Of a stretch of 64,000 nt of DNA, positions 19,429 to 29,572 are shown one piece after another. Source of the stretch: an uncultured Pelagibacteraceae bacterium (GTDB lineage Bacteria; Pseudomonadota; Alphaproteobacteria; Pelagibacterales; Pelagibacteraceae). Both the position numbers and the translations under genes were made by a program. Each line of letters opens with the position of its first letter. Within the stretch, counting starts at the first letter, position 1. Location of the stretch: contig CACHVT010000001.1 in assembly GCA_902583345.1 (NCBI GenBank), positions 97,426 to 161,425 on the forward strand, given 5' to 3'. A model generated the notes under the pieces. That model worked only from the letters and a program-made list of their open reading frames with translations, made no database searches and was not told the DNA's origin.

Positions 19429-20588
19429 TTATGCATAAAATTAATGAATTACAATTAGCAAAGCAGCTAATCGAGTTTCCATCAATCACTCCAATAGATG
19501 CAGGGGTGATGAAATTTTTAGAAAAAAAATTAAAAAAATTGGGTTTCAAAACAAAAATATTAGAGTTTAAAGAAAAAAATTCCAAATCTGTAAAAAATTT
19601 ATATGCAAGACTAGGAAATAAAAGTCCAAATTTTTGCTACGCTGGTCACTTAGACGTGGTTCCACCTGGTAACATAAGAGATTGGACTGTTAATCCATTT
19701 AAACCATCTATAAAAAAAGGTCATTTAATAGGTAGAGGCGCTAATGATATGAAAAGTTCTATTGCAGCTTTTGTATCTGCTTTAAGTATTTTTTTAGATA
19801 AAAATAAAAAATTTAATGGATCGATCAGTTTATTAATTACGGGAGATGAAGAAGGTGATGCAGTTAATGGTACAAGAAAGGTTGTTGAATATCTAAAAAA
19901 GAAGAAAGAAAAAATAAATTTCTGTCTAGTTGGAGAACCAACTAATCCTACTACTTTAGGTGAGATGATAAAAATTGGTCGAAGAGGCAGTATAACTGGA
20001 AAGCTTATTATAAATGGTATTCAGGGTCATGTAGCATATCCTGATCGAGCAAATAATCCATCAACTACAATTGTTAAAATTTTAAACGAAATTAAAAATA
20101 TTAAATTTGATAATGGAACAAAGGATTTTCAGCCCACAAATTTAGAAGTAACTAAAATAAATATCGATAATACTGCTGATAATATTATTCCAAGATCAGC
20201 AGAAGCCATATTTAATATTAGGTTTAATAACAAACATTCTTCAAATTCTATCAAAAAAAAACTAAATAAAATTATAAAAAAATTAAGTAAAAAAAATAAA
20301 TCAAAATATAAAATTGAATATAGAGTATCTGGAGAGGCTTTTTTAACAAAGCCGAATTCTACAACTTTTATGATACAAAAAATAATAAAAAAGGTTACTA
20401 AAATTAAACCAAAATTATCAACAACGGGAGGAACTTCGGATTTAAGATTTATAAAAAAAATATCGCCTGGATTAGAGTTTGGGCTAGTGGGAAAAACTAT
20501 GCATAAGGTAGATGAGGCAGTATCTGTAAAAGATTTAAAAAAACTTACAAAAATTTACCAAAATATTTTACAAAATTTTTTTAAATGA
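19425..20588 (+). CDS. dapE: succinyl-diaminopimelate desuccinylase
   Basis: YAGHLDVVPPG, GRGANDMKSSIAAF, TGDEEGDAVNGTRKV, TTGGTSDLRF. Confidence 0.94.
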   Translation: MIMHKINELQLAKQLIEFPSITPIDAGVMKFLEKKLKKLGFKTKILEFKEKNSKSVKNLYARLGNKSPNFCYAGHLDVVPPGNIRDWTVNPFKPSIKKGHLIGRGANDMKSSIAAFVSALSIFLDKNKKFNGSISLLITGDEEGDAVNGTRKVVEYLKKKKEKINFCLVGEPTNPTTLGEMIKIGRRGSITGKLIINGIQGHVAYPDRANNPSTTIVKILNEIKNIKFDNGTKDFQPTNLEVTKINIDNTADNIIPRSAEAIFNIRFNNKHSSNSIKKKLNKIIKKLSKKNKSKYKIEYRVSGEAFLTKPNSTTFMIQKIIKKVTKIKPKLSTTGGTSDLRFIKKISPGLEFGLVGKTMHKVDEAVSVKDLKKLTKIYQNILQNFFK

Positions 20589-21514
20589 AAACTGCTTTAA
20601 TTACTTCTGATAGCTATCAAGGTCATGATACTGGCCCTGGGCATCCTGAACAAATAGCGCGGGTATCAGTAGTTATTGATAACTTTAAAAAATTAAATAA
20701 CAAAAATATTTTGTGGAAAAAACCAACAGTTATCACAGATGAAATTTTAAAAGATACCCATGATGAAAGTTATATTGAACAAGTAAAAAATTCATTTCCA
20801 ATAAGAGGTTTTTCATCATTAGATGGTGATACTATTATTTCGCCTGGTAGTAAAAAAGCAACATTTGATGCAGCAGGTTCAATTATTGCAGCAATCGATG
20901 GTGTTGAAAATAAAGAATTTAAAAATGCTTTTTGCTGTGTTCGCCCTCCAGGACACCATTCATCACAAAATAAAGGGGCTGGATTCTGTATTTTCAATAA
21001 TATTTCAATCGGTTCTAGATATTTACTAAATAAATATAAATATAAAAAAGTTGCTATTGTTGATTTTGATGTTCACCATGGCAACGGTACGCAAGATATT
21101 TTTTACGATGAAGAAAATGTTTTATTTATTTCAACCCATCAATATCCTTTTTATCCTGGAACAGGTTCTGAAAAAGAGAAAGGAAAATATAATAATATTT
21201 GCAATATACCTTTGCCAGCCGGTACAAATTCAGAAGAATATTTAAATGCTTTTGAATTTGCTTTGAAAAGATTAAAAGAATTCAAACCAGAATTTGTGTT
21301 AATTAGTGCAGGCTTTGACTCTGATTATAGAGATCCGTTAGCTTCATTCAAGCTTGAAACTGAAGATTTTTATATTATAACAAAAAGAATATTAGAAACC
21401 TCAAAAGAATTTTGTAGTGGAAAAGTTGTATCAATTCTTGAAGGAGGATATGACTTACAAGCACTTCAAGATGATACTAAGAGACATGTTGATGCATTAA
21501 TAGAATTCAATTGA
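20585..21514 (+). CDS. histone deacetylase family protein
   Basis: CVRPPGHHSS, IVDFDVHHGNGTQDIFY, LISAGFDSDYRDPLASF, LEGGYDL. Confidence 0.93.
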   Translation: MKTALITSDSYQGHDTGPGHPEQIARVSVVIDNFKKLNNKNILWKKPTVITDEILKDTHDESYIEQVKNSFPIRGFSSLDGDTIISPGSKKATFDAAGSIIAAIDGVENKEFKNAFCCVRPPGHHSSQNKGAGFCIFNNISIGSRYLLNKYKYKKVAIVDFDVHHGNGTQDIFYDEENVLFISTHQYPFYPGTGSEKEKGKYNNICNIPLPAGTNSEEYLNAFEFALKRLKEFKPEFVLISAGFDSDYRDPLASFKLETEDFYIITKRILETSKEFCSGKVVSILEGGYDLQALQDDTKRHVDALIEFN

Positions 21515-21545
21515 TATTTTTTAAAAAGTTAATATAGAAAATTTA

Positions 21546-22022
21546 ATGAAACTTTATCATATAAAAAAATCCAATATTGATAAAAATGGTAAAGGTTTAT
21601 ATGCAACAAGAGATATAAAAGAAGGAACAAAAATTATTAATTATGTTGGCAATATAATTACAAGAAAAGAAAGTGATGAAAACCCAAAATTTGATAATTC
21701 GAAACCTATTTATCTTTTTAATTTAAATAATAGATACGACATGGACGGTAATGTTTCTTGGAATACAGCTAGATTAATTAATCATTCTTGTTCAAATAAC
21801 TGCGATTATGAAGGGACAGGATTAAAAATTTGGGTGACTGCTATAAAAAATATAAAAAAAGGAGAAGAATTAACATGTGACTACGGCTTCAGTTATGATT
21901 CTGACTACAGGCAATTTCCTTGTAAATGTAAATCAAAAAATTGTGTAGGATATATCGTTCGAGAAGGGTCTAGGTGGAGAATAAATAAAAAATTTAAAAA
22001 AGACTATAGACCTAATAAATAA
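21546..22022 (+). CDS. SET-domain protein (putative protein-lysine methyltransferase) with post-SET-like Cys motif
   Basis: GKGLYATRDIKEGTKI, ARLINHSCSNNC, GEELTCDYGFSYD, FPCKCKSKNCVGYIV. Confidence 0.92.
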   Translation: MKLYHIKKSNIDKNGKGLYATRDIKEGTKIINYVGNIITRKESDENPKFDNSKPIYLFNLNNRYDMDGNVSWNTARLINHSCSNNCDYEGTGLKIWVTAIKNIKKGEELTCDYGFSYDSDYRQFPCKCKSKNCVGYIVREGSRWRINKKFKKDYRPNK

Positions 22023-22752
22023 TTTTTTCTAAAAATAATCCATTTGAAGGAGCCGGTGGTGCACATAAAATTCTTTTTTTAGATTTAAAGACTTTTTGAA
22101 ATTTTTTCAAACTCCATTTTTTTTCAGCTAAATATTTTAAACAGCCTACCATAGATCTTACTTGTTGCTGTAAAAAAGATTGAGATATAAATTGTATTTC
22201 TATTTTATGTTTAATTTTTTTTATTTTTATAAAATTTATTGTTCTTACAGGAGATTTTGAGTTGCAACCAGAGGCTCTAAATGTCGAAAAGTCATGTTTT
22301 CCTAAAAGTTTTTTTGATCCCTTTTTCATCAACTCTAGATTTAATTTCTTACTGATGTGCCAACACCTATTTTTTTCAAGAATAGGAAAAATATTCCTGT
22401 TCAATATAATATATTTATAAACTCTTCTTTTTGCTGAAAATCTTGAATGAAAAGATAAATTTTTCTTTTTTATTTTAATTATTGAAATTAATGAGGGATT
22501 TAAGAAAAAATTTATTGATTTTAAAAATTTATTTAAATTTTCAATTTTTTTTTTTGTATCGAAATGTGCTGATTGCTCTAATGCATGAACGCCTGCATCA
22601 GTTCTTCCAGATCCAACCAATTTGATTTTTTCTTTTAATAACTTTGATACTTTTAATTGTATTAGTTTTTGAATAGATTTTCCTTTGGGTTGTATTTGCC
22701 AACCAATAAAATTAGAGCCATCATATTCAATCAAAATTTGATATCTATTCAT
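22012..22752 (-). CDS. truA: tRNA pseudouridine(38-40) synthase
   Basis: YDGSNFIGWQIQPKGKSIQ, GSGRTDAGVHALEQSAHFD, FLQQQVRSMVGCL. Start placed at MNRYQILIEYDG. Confidence 0.94.
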   Translation of the reverse strand: MNRYQILIEYDGSNFIGWQIQPKGKSIQKLIQLKVSKLLKEKIKLVGSGRTDAGVHALEQSAHFDTKKKIENLNKFLKSINFFLNPSLISIIKIKKKNLSFHSRFSAKRRVYKYIILNRNIFPILEKNRCWHISKKLNLELMKKGSKKLLGKHDFSTFRASGCNSKSPVRTINFIKIKKIKHKIEIQFISQSFLQQQVRSMVGCLKYLAEKKWSLKKFQKVFKSKKRILCAPPAPSNGLFLEKIIY

Positions 22753-23674
22753 TTTGTAAAAAGGAACCTTTAATAATTTTTGATCCAAGCAAAAAATCAA
22801 CTGTCTTTTTTGGCTGCTTACCTTCTCTTTGGATTTCTAAAATTTCAATTGATTTATCGCTACATCCAATTAGTAAATCATGATTCAAAACTTCTCCAGG
22901 TCGCCCTTTGACCTCTGATATTTTTGCCCTTAAAATTTTGTATCTTTCTCCATTAAAGTAAAACCATGCACCTGGGCTAGGATAAAGGCCATTAATAATA
23001 CCAACAATATTTTTAGCTGAATTATTCCAATTTATTTTTCCCTCTTTCTTTTCAATTTTTTTTGCATAAGTAGCATCCTTGTGAACCTGTTCATTGAATT
23101 GAATTTTATCGTCTATAATATCGTCAATTACATCTAAAATTTTATCTGCCGCTAGATTTGATAATTTATCAGCTAAAACTGATGCATTTTCATTATCTTT
23201 AATATCTATTTTATATTTACAGCATACTGGACCACTATCCAGTTTTTCATTTATTTTCATAATACTTATACCTGTTTCTTTATCCAAATTCATGATTGAT
23301 CTTTGTATTGGTGCTGCACCTCTCCATTTTGGCAATAATGAAGCATGTATATTTATAAAACCTTTTTTTGGAAGCTCTAAAATTTTTTTAGGAATCATTT
23401 GTCCGTAAGCAACTACAATTGCTATATCAGGATTTAATTTTTTTAAATATTCATATTCTTCGTTATTATTTTTTAAAAGTGAGGGTGTTCTAAATTTTAT
23501 ATTTAAAGTTTCTGAAAAACTTTGTACTGGAGATTTGTTTATTTTTTGACCTCTATTAGATTTTTGCGGTGGTTGCGTATAAACTACACAAACGTCATAG
23601 CCATTTTGGTATAAAGACTTCAAAATTGGTACAGCAAAATATGGGGTACCCATAAAAACAATTTTTTTTAGCAT
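22745..23674 (-). CDS. fmt: methionyl-tRNA formyltransferase
   Basis: FMGTPYFAVPIL, NIHASLLPKWRGAAPIQRSI. Confidence 0.95.
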   Translation of the reverse strand: MLKKIVFMGTPYFAVPILKSLYQNGYDVCVVYTQPPQKSNRGQKINKSPVQSFSETLNIKFRTPSLLKNNNEEYEYLKKLNPDIAIVVAYGQMIPKKILELPKKGFINIHASLLPKWRGAAPIQRSIMNLDKETGISIMKINEKLDSGPVCCKYKIDIKDNENASVLADKLSNLAADKILDVIDDIIDDKIQFNEQVHKDATYAKKIEKKEGKINWNNSAKNIVGIINGLYPSPGAWFYFNGERYKILRAKISEVKGRPGEVLNHDLLIGCSDKSIEILEIQREGKQPKKTVDFLLGSKIIKGSFLQNE

Positions 23675-23677
23675 TTA

Positions 23678-24196
23678 TTAAACTACTATTCTATCAGGCT
23701 TACTTTTAATAAGTTTTTTAATTATCATGCTTTTTTTTAATTTTGATAAATAGTCTATAAACAATATACCTTCCAGATGATCCATTTCATGTTGTATACA
23801 TGTTGCTAACAAGCCCTCAGCTTTTAATAATTTTTTTTCTCCATAATAATTTAAATATTCTACTTCACAATTTTTTGGGCGTTCTATTTCGGCAAATTGA
23901 TTTGGAACCGATAAGCAACCCTCTTCGTATATTGATTTATCTTTATCCCTTAATTTAATTACTGGATTTACAAAATATAGCGGATCTTTTTTTCCTTTAT
24001 TCCAATCTATATCCATTACAATAATTCTCTTTGGAACACCAATTTGTATTGCTGCTAAACCTATGCCATTTGCAGCATACATAGTTTCTAACATATCATC
24101 CATTAAAATTTTTTCTTCTTTGCCAACTTTTTCAACTGGTTGGGATATCTGTCTCAATATTTTATTAGGCTCTGTTATAATTGTCTTTATTGACAT
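23678..24196 (-). CDS. def: peptide deformylase
   Basis: GIGLAAIQIGVPKRI, EEGCLSVP, QHEMDHLEG. Confidence 0.96.
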   Translation of the reverse strand: MSIKTIITEPNKILRQISQPVEKVGKEEKILMDDMLETMYAANGIGLAAIQIGVPKRIIVMDIDWNKGKKDPLYFVNPVIKLRDKDKSIYEEGCLSVPNQFAEIERPKNCEVEYLNYYGEKKLLKAEGLLATCIQHEMDHLEGILFIDYLSKLKKSMIIKKLIKSKPDRIVV

Positions 24197-24221
24197 AATT
24201 ACTTTTATTTTATTACAATTT

Positions 24222-25985
24222 TTAAACTTTTAAAGGTAGAACTTTAAGTAGGATTTTATTTCTAAGCTTATCTATATTTAGTTGATTTAACGCACTAACT
24301 ACAAAAAAAAGAGTTTCTGGGCCAAGATCTTTAAAATTATCCTGACCGAGTATCTGGACCAATCTTAGCAAAACTAGGCCCGATTCCTCATTTTCAATTA
24401 AAATTTGTATATCTGTTGGCATATTAGAAGTATCAACCTTATAAAGAGAATCATATTTTTTATCAAATTCTATTCCATCAGATTTAAGTGTCTCAAGTAA
24501 AATTATATCTTTTGTTGACACAAAATATTTTTTATCCTTTTTTATTTTTTTTAAAATATCATTTAGGTTTTTTCTGGCTTCTTGTTCATCAAGCTCACCT
24601 TTTAAATAATTAATTAATTTTGACTGATGAATTACTTTATTATTAATTTTAATTTTTTTAAGAATTGATTTATCATTTTTGATATACCTATTATAAAAAT
24701 TTGAATGATTTGAGGGTACATCTGTTTCATCAATTTTTTTTAATATTGCAACTAATTCGTTACTAAAAGCATTGGTATTTCCTTCTTTGATAAATAATTC
24801 TTTCAAAATTTTTACTAATTCCAACTTTTTATTTATATCTGAATTAATTAGAATTCCTTGATACAATAGAGCTCTACTTTTGACATCAGAAATAAGTTTA
24901 TATGACTGTTTAACTGTTAAAAGTTGATTAATATTAAATTGAAATCTTTTATAAAGTTCAAATAGCTCTTCTTCGGTATAGTTTCCTTCATGTGTAGCTT
25001 TTTCAATAGATAAAATTTTTTGTTCGTCCTCTAAATCAACGCTATCAATACTTGTAAGTAAATTAGATGTAGATAAATATCGCCAAATTTTTTGGCTTGT
25101 ATCGTTATTAGGTTCGAAATTAAAATTAGGAATTGTTCTATGAGATAGATGAAAATCTAGAATATCTCTTTCTGAAATAGTTTCATCAACTGATAAATCA
25201 TACTGCATTAAATAATTAAATTTTTTTTCAAAAAATTTGTCTTTAAATCCCAATTCTTTTTTCAAATCATATTGCAATTGCGCTTCATCTCTTTTGTTAT
25301 CATTTATAAGACAATAAATATTAAATTTTGATAAATATTTATCATCTGTAGGATATTTTATATCTGTAAGGATTTTACAAGACTTCTCAAGTTGTGATCT
25401 TGATAAATATTCGTTTATTAAGAATTTGATTAATTTTTCATTATTTTTAATTTTTTGATTTTTAGTTAAAAATTCCTCTATTAGATCAAAATCAGAATTT
25501 TTTAACAGCCAATCTTGTTTTAGATTTAAAAATTGTTCGTTAGAGATATTTTTAGTTGGTACATAAGAATTAGTTAAAAGGGATATTTTTAAAATTTCTT
25601 TTGAATCATTAGAGAGATTAATCTTTTGAATCTTGTTATATAAATCTAAAATTTTTTTTCCATCAGAATTTTTCCACATATCAATTGTAATATCATTTTC
25701 TGAAGGATCATAAATTCCAGCAATTTCTATTTCATCAGACTTTAGTTTTTCTTCTAATTCTACAATAGAATTAATATTTTTTTTTCCTAGTAGTTCATAT
25801 AGTGATTTCTCTGATTTATTTTCATCTTGTTTTTTCTGATCTAAGGATTTTTCCCCAAGATTACTTTTACCTTCTAAATTCCAAATATCGATAGGTTCAT
25901 TTGCAAATAACTCGTTATTTTGCAGAAATAAAAAGCAAAATAAAATTGATAAACAACTTTTATTTAACGATTTTGAGATTCTCAT
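24222..25985 (-). CDS. hypothetical exported protein, helix-rich, ~587 aa
   Basis: Probable signal peptide MRISKSLNKSCLSILFCFLFLQNNELFA; start set downstream of the ORF-track start; no family recognised. Confidence 0.65.
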   Translation of the reverse strand: MRISKSLNKSCLSILFCFLFLQNNELFANEPIDIWNLEGKSNLGEKSLDQKKQDENKSEKSLYELLGKKNINSIVELEEKLKSDEIEIAGIYDPSENDITIDMWKNSDGKKILDLYNKIQKINLSNDSKEILKISLLTNSYVPTKNISNEQFLNLKQDWLLKNSDFDLIEEFLTKNQKIKNNEKLIKFLINEYLSRSQLEKSCKILTDIKYPTDDKYLSKFNIYCLINDNKRDEAQLQYDLKKELGFKDKFFEKKFNYLMQYDLSVDETISERDILDFHLSHRTIPNFNFEPNNDTSQKIWRYLSTSNLLTSIDSVDLEDEQKILSIEKATHEGNYTEEELFELYKRFQFNINQLLTVKQSYKLISDVKSRALLYQGILINSDINKKLELVKILKELFIKEGNTNAFSNELVAILKKIDETDVPSNHSNFYNRYIKNDKSILKKIKINNKVIHQSKLINYLKGELDEQEARKNLNDILKKIKKDKKYFVSTKDIILLETLKSDGIEFDKKYDSLYKVDTSNMPTDIQILIENEESGLVLLRLVQILGQDNFKDLGPETLFFVVSALNQLNIDKLRNKILLKVLPLKV

Positions 25986-26145
25986 TTGGAATAATTTTCT
26001 CAATTTTTTTATTTGGTGCGGGAAAATCTATTTTATCCACCATCATAATTGCTATAAAAACTATTAAAAATAAAATAGCGGCCTTAATTATTAATTTTGT
26101 TAAAAGGCTATATTTTCCAGTACTTGTTTTTTTATAGAATTGCAT
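25960..26145 (-). CDS. small single-TM protein, 61 aa
   Basis: LLTKLIIKAAILFLIVFIAIMMV hydrophobic segment; overlaps the start of the downstream exported protein (probable coupling). Confidence 0.55.
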   Translation of the reverse strand: MQFYKKTSTGKYSLLTKLIIKAAILFLIVFIAIMMVDKIDFPAPNKKIEKIIPNENLKIVK

Positions 26146-26202
26146 ATATCTTTAAATAATTTCAAATTAAGACATATTTGTGTTTTTTCAATAAAGAAAC
26201 TT

Positions 26203-26715
26203 ATGAATTTAAAAAAAAACCTAGTTTTGCTAGGCATGATGGCTTCGGGAAAATCTACAATTGGCGTACTAGTATCAAAAAAATTGGGACTAAAATTTTA
26301 TGATATTGATAGGATTATAGAAGTAGAAACGAATATGAATATTTCTGAAATATTTGCTAAAAAAAGTGAGAGTTTTTTTCGATCTCTTGAAGAAAAAATA
26401 GTTTTAAAAACTCTTAAAAATAAAAATAGTGTAATATCACTTGGTGGTGGAGCTTTTTCTAATGATAAAATAAGAAAAGAAATAATTACAAATCATATAT
26501 CTTTTTGGTTGGATTGCAGCAATAGCACTATATTAAAGAGAATAAGAAAAAATAAAAGGAGACCAATTGCCAATAAATTGACAAATAAAGATCTTATAGA
26601 GTTAATCATAAAAAGGAAAAAAAATTATATAAAAGCAAAATATAGAATAGATTGTAACAAATTTAACAAAGAAAAAATCGTTCATACAATAAAAAGACTA
26701 TATGAAAAAATTTAA
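26203..26715 (+). CDS. aroK: shikimate kinase
   Basis: LLGMMASGKSTIG Walker A, FYDIDRIIE, LGGGAF; start at MNLKKNLVLLG. Confidence 0.93.
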   Translation: MNLKKNLVLLGMMASGKSTIGVLVSKKLGLKFYDIDRIIEVETNMNISEIFAKKSESFFRSLEEKIVLKTLKNKNSVISLGGGAFSNDKIRKEIITNHISFWLDCSNSTILKRIRKNKRRPIANKLTNKDLIELIIKRKKNYIKAKYRIDCNKFNKEKIVHTIKRLYEKI

Positions 26716-27808
26716 ATTAACTATTAATACGAAAAGTCAAAAATATCCGATAATCATTGGAAGAGGTTTATTAAATAATATACCAAAATTATTGAAAAAA
26801 AATTCTATAAATTTTAGTAAGTGTTTAATTGTAATTGATAATAAATTAAATAAAAAAATATTATTTAAAATTTTAAATAAATTTAATAAAAAAAGTATTT
26901 TTATTTACCTATTTAACGCAAATGAAAAAAATAAAAACCAAAAAAATGTTAATAAAATGCTTAATGTTTTATTAAAAAATAATTTTCAAAGAAATGATTG
27001 CCTAATATCAATTGGAGGGGGTATTACTGGCGATGTATCTGGTTTCGCTTCTAGCATTTATAAAAGAGGAATTAATTTTATCAATGTTCCCTCAACACTT
27101 CTTGCCCAGGTAGATTCATCAATTGGTGGTAAAACAGGTGTAAATACACTTTATGGAAAAAACTTAGTAGGATCTTTTTACCAACCTAAATTAGTTATAT
27201 CAGATATAGATTTTTTAAAAACTCTACCTAAAAGAGAGATTATTTGTGGATATGCGGAGATACTTAAACACTCATTAATATTTGAAGAAAAATTTTTTTC
27301 CTTCTTAAATCAAAATGCACAGAAAATATTTGATCTAAAAAGTCCTTTTATAGAAAAATCTATTATTGAGAGCTGTAAAATAAAAAAAAAAATTGTAGAG
27401 CTTGACGAAAAAGAGAAAAATTTGAGAAAGATGTTAAATTTTGGACATACCTTTGCTCATGCTTATGAGTCAACACTTAATTATTCAAAAAGATTAAATC
27501 ACGGTGAAGCAGTATTGCTCGGAATGTACTCAGCAATAAACTTTAGCTTAAGAAATCGACTATTGTCAAAAATAACTTATCTAAATATTAAAAATCATTT
27601 TATAAAATATAAATTGCCAAACAAAATTAGAACTTATTTTAGTAAAAAGGATTTGAAAAAATTAATTTTTTTTATGAAGATAGATAAAAAAAATACAAGT
27701 AATTTTATAAATTTAATCCTAATTAAAAAAATTGGAAAAATAAAATTAAATTCAAATTATAACGAAAAAACGGTTAATAATTTTCTTAAAGAGGAGCTAA
27801 ATAATTAA
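26702..27808 (+). CDS. aroB: 3-dehydroquinate synthase
   Basis: GGGITGDVSGFASSIYKRGINFINVPSTLLAQVDSSIGGKTGVN. Confidence 0.96.
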   Translation: MKKFKLTINTKSQKYPIIIGRGLLNNIPKLLKKNSINFSKCLIVIDNKLNKKILFKILNKFNKKSIFIYLFNANEKNKNQKNVNKMLNVLLKNNFQRNDCLISIGGGITGDVSGFASSIYKRGINFINVPSTLLAQVDSSIGGKTGVNTLYGKNLVGSFYQPKLVISDIDFLKTLPKREIICGYAEILKHSLIFEEKFFSFLNQNAQKIFDLKSPFIEKSIIESCKIKKKIVELDEKEKNLRKMLNFGHTFAHAYESTLNYSKRLNHGEAVLLGMYSAINFSLRNRLLSKITYLNIKNHFIKYKLPNKIRTYFSKKDLKKLIFFMKIDKKNTSNFINLILIKKIGKIKLNSNYNEKTVNNFLKEELNN

Positions 27809-28057
27809 AATTTGAATTGAATGAATATATTTTTCGAGTTCTTCTTCAAGAACTGAGTAAATTTTTCTTGTAGATTGAATTTTTTTCAATTTTTTTAATT
27901 CAGTAGATTTAATAATTAATTTAATATGGAATTTATTTTCATTATTACTAGCATGATTTTTATGTAGAAAACTCTTATCTTCAATACGAATACTTTCAAT
28001 TAATATATTTTTACTAATTTTTTTTTTTATAATTAAAATTAGATCGTTTATTTTCAT
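27797..28057 (-). CDS. BolA-family protein
   Basis: IEDKSFLHKNHASNNENKFHIKLIIKS... BolA pattern; upstream of J-domain and cobS as in other alphaproteobacteria. Confidence 0.75.
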   Translation of the reverse strand: MKINDLILIIKKKISKNILIESIRIEDKSFLHKNHASNNENKFHIKLIIKSTELKKLKKIQSTRKIYSVLEEELEKYIHSIQILII

Positions 28058-28080
28058 AAATATTAATATTATAATATACC

Positions 28081-28608
28081 ATGAAAAATATTTGTGACTG
28101 GAATAATTGTATGGAAATAGGAGAATTTAAGGCTCCTTTAGAAAAAGATAATAGTAAAAATTTTAGATTACTTTGTCTCAAGCATGTAAAAGAATTTAAT
28201 AAAAATTGGAATTATTTTGCTGGAATGAACGATAAACAAATTTACGAGTTTTTAAAATCTGATATGACATGGCATAAACCTACACAAAGTTTTAGTTCTT
28301 CTGATAATTTTTTCAAGGTTTTATGGAACAATGCATTAAGGGATGAACTTGATAAATCTAAATTTAAAAGTCATCTAAATCATATGCGGCAATTTAAATT
28401 TGATCAAAACGATATAAAAGCATTTGGAATCCTTGGTATTTCTGTCGGACTTAAATGGGAAAAGATACAAAATAAGTTTAAAAGCCTTGTCAAAAAATTT
28501 CACCCTGATATTAATTTAGGGAATAAAAAATACGAAGAAAAATTAAAGCTGATAACACTGGCTTATACGCAACTTAAAAATACTTATAGAGATAAAATTG
28601 ACACTTAA
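28081..28608 (+). CDS. J-domain (DnaJ-like) protein with N-terminal Cys-rich segment
   Basis: C-terminal J domain with KKFHPDINLG (HPD); CDWNNC...LLCLKHVKEFNKNWNYFAGM. Confidence 0.85.
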   Translation: MKNICDWNNCMEIGEFKAPLEKDNSKNFRLLCLKHVKEFNKNWNYFAGMNDKQIYEFLKSDMTWHKPTQSFSSSDNFFKVLWNNALRDELDKSKFKSHLNHMRQFKFDQNDIKAFGILGISVGLKWEKIQNKFKSLVKKFHPDINLGNKKYEEKLKLITLAYTQLKNTYRDKIDT

Positions 28609-29572
28609 CTTAAATATTAAACCAGATATAAAGCTCTCTGTAAAACAGACATTTGGCATTGAAAGTGAAATGGAAGTAGACGCTTTTTCCAAAAAAAATG
28701 AATTTGTTCCGGAGTTAGATAAAGACTACAAATTTGACAGAGACACCACTTTAGCGATCTTAAGTGGATTTAATTTTAATAAAAGAGTAATTGTTCACGG
28801 GTACCACGGTACTGGAAAAAGTACACATATAACTCAAGTAGCAGCAAGGTTAAACTGGCCTTGTATTAGAGTAAACCTAGATTCCCATATTAGTAGAATT
28901 GATTTAATTGGAAAAGATGCAATTGTTGTCAAGGATGGAAAACAAGTTACAGAATTTAAGGAAGGGGTACTTCCATGGTCTATTCAAAATCCTGTTGCAC
29001 TAGTGTTTGATGAATACGATGCTGGAAGACCTGATGTAATGTTTGTAATTCAACGAGTTCTCGAGTCAGAAGGAAGCTTTACACTTCTTGATAAAAATAA
29101 AGTTATAAAGCAAAATAATTATTTTAGGCTATTTGCAACAGCTAATACAATTGGACTTGGAGATACAACAGGATTGTACACTGGAACTCAACAAATTAAT
29201 CAAGCGCAAATGGATAGATGGAATATAGTTTCAAGCTTAAATTATCTAAGTCTAGAAAAAGAAATGGAGATTATCCTAGCAAAAAATAAAAATTTTAATA
29301 ATTCAAAAGGTAAAGAAAAAGTTTCTAATATGATTAAAGTTGCTTCTTTGACTAGAAAAGGTTTTATAGCAGGAGATATTTCTACTGTGATGAGTCCCAG
29401 AACAGTATTACATTGGGCTGAAAATACAGAAATATTTAAGGATATAGGTTACGCATTTAGAGTCACTTTTTTAAATAAATGCGATGAAGTTGAAAAAAGT
29501 ATTATTGCTGAATATTATCAAAGATGTTTCGGGGAAGATCTTCCAGAATCAATGATAAATATTAAAGTTTAG
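28598..29572 (+). CDS. cobS: CobS-like AAA+ ATPase
   Basis: VHGYHGTGKSTHITQVAARLNWPCIRVNLDSHISRIDLIGKDAIV, LVFDEYDAGRPDVMFVIQRVLE; TTG start. Confidence 0.88.
   Translation: MTLNLNIKPDIKLSVKQTFGIESEMEVDAFSKKNEFVPELDKDYKFDRDTTLAILSGFNFNKRVIVHGYHGTGKSTHITQVAARLNWPCIRVNLDSHISRIDLIGKDAIVVKDGKQVTEFKEGVLPWSIQNPVALVFDEYDAGRPDVMFVIQRVLESEGSFTLLDKNKVIKQNNYFRLFATANTIGLGDTTGLYTGTQQINQAQMDRWNIVSSLNYLSLEKEMEIILAKNKNFNNSKGKEKVSNMIKVASLTRKGFIAGDISTVMSPRTVLHWAENTEIFKDIGYAFRVTFLNKCDEVEKSIIAEYYQRCFGEDLPESMINIKV

Noticed and set aside
20823-21245. Two + strand ORFs within the HDAC gene
   Set aside because: Off-frame shadows of the intact HDAC reading frame
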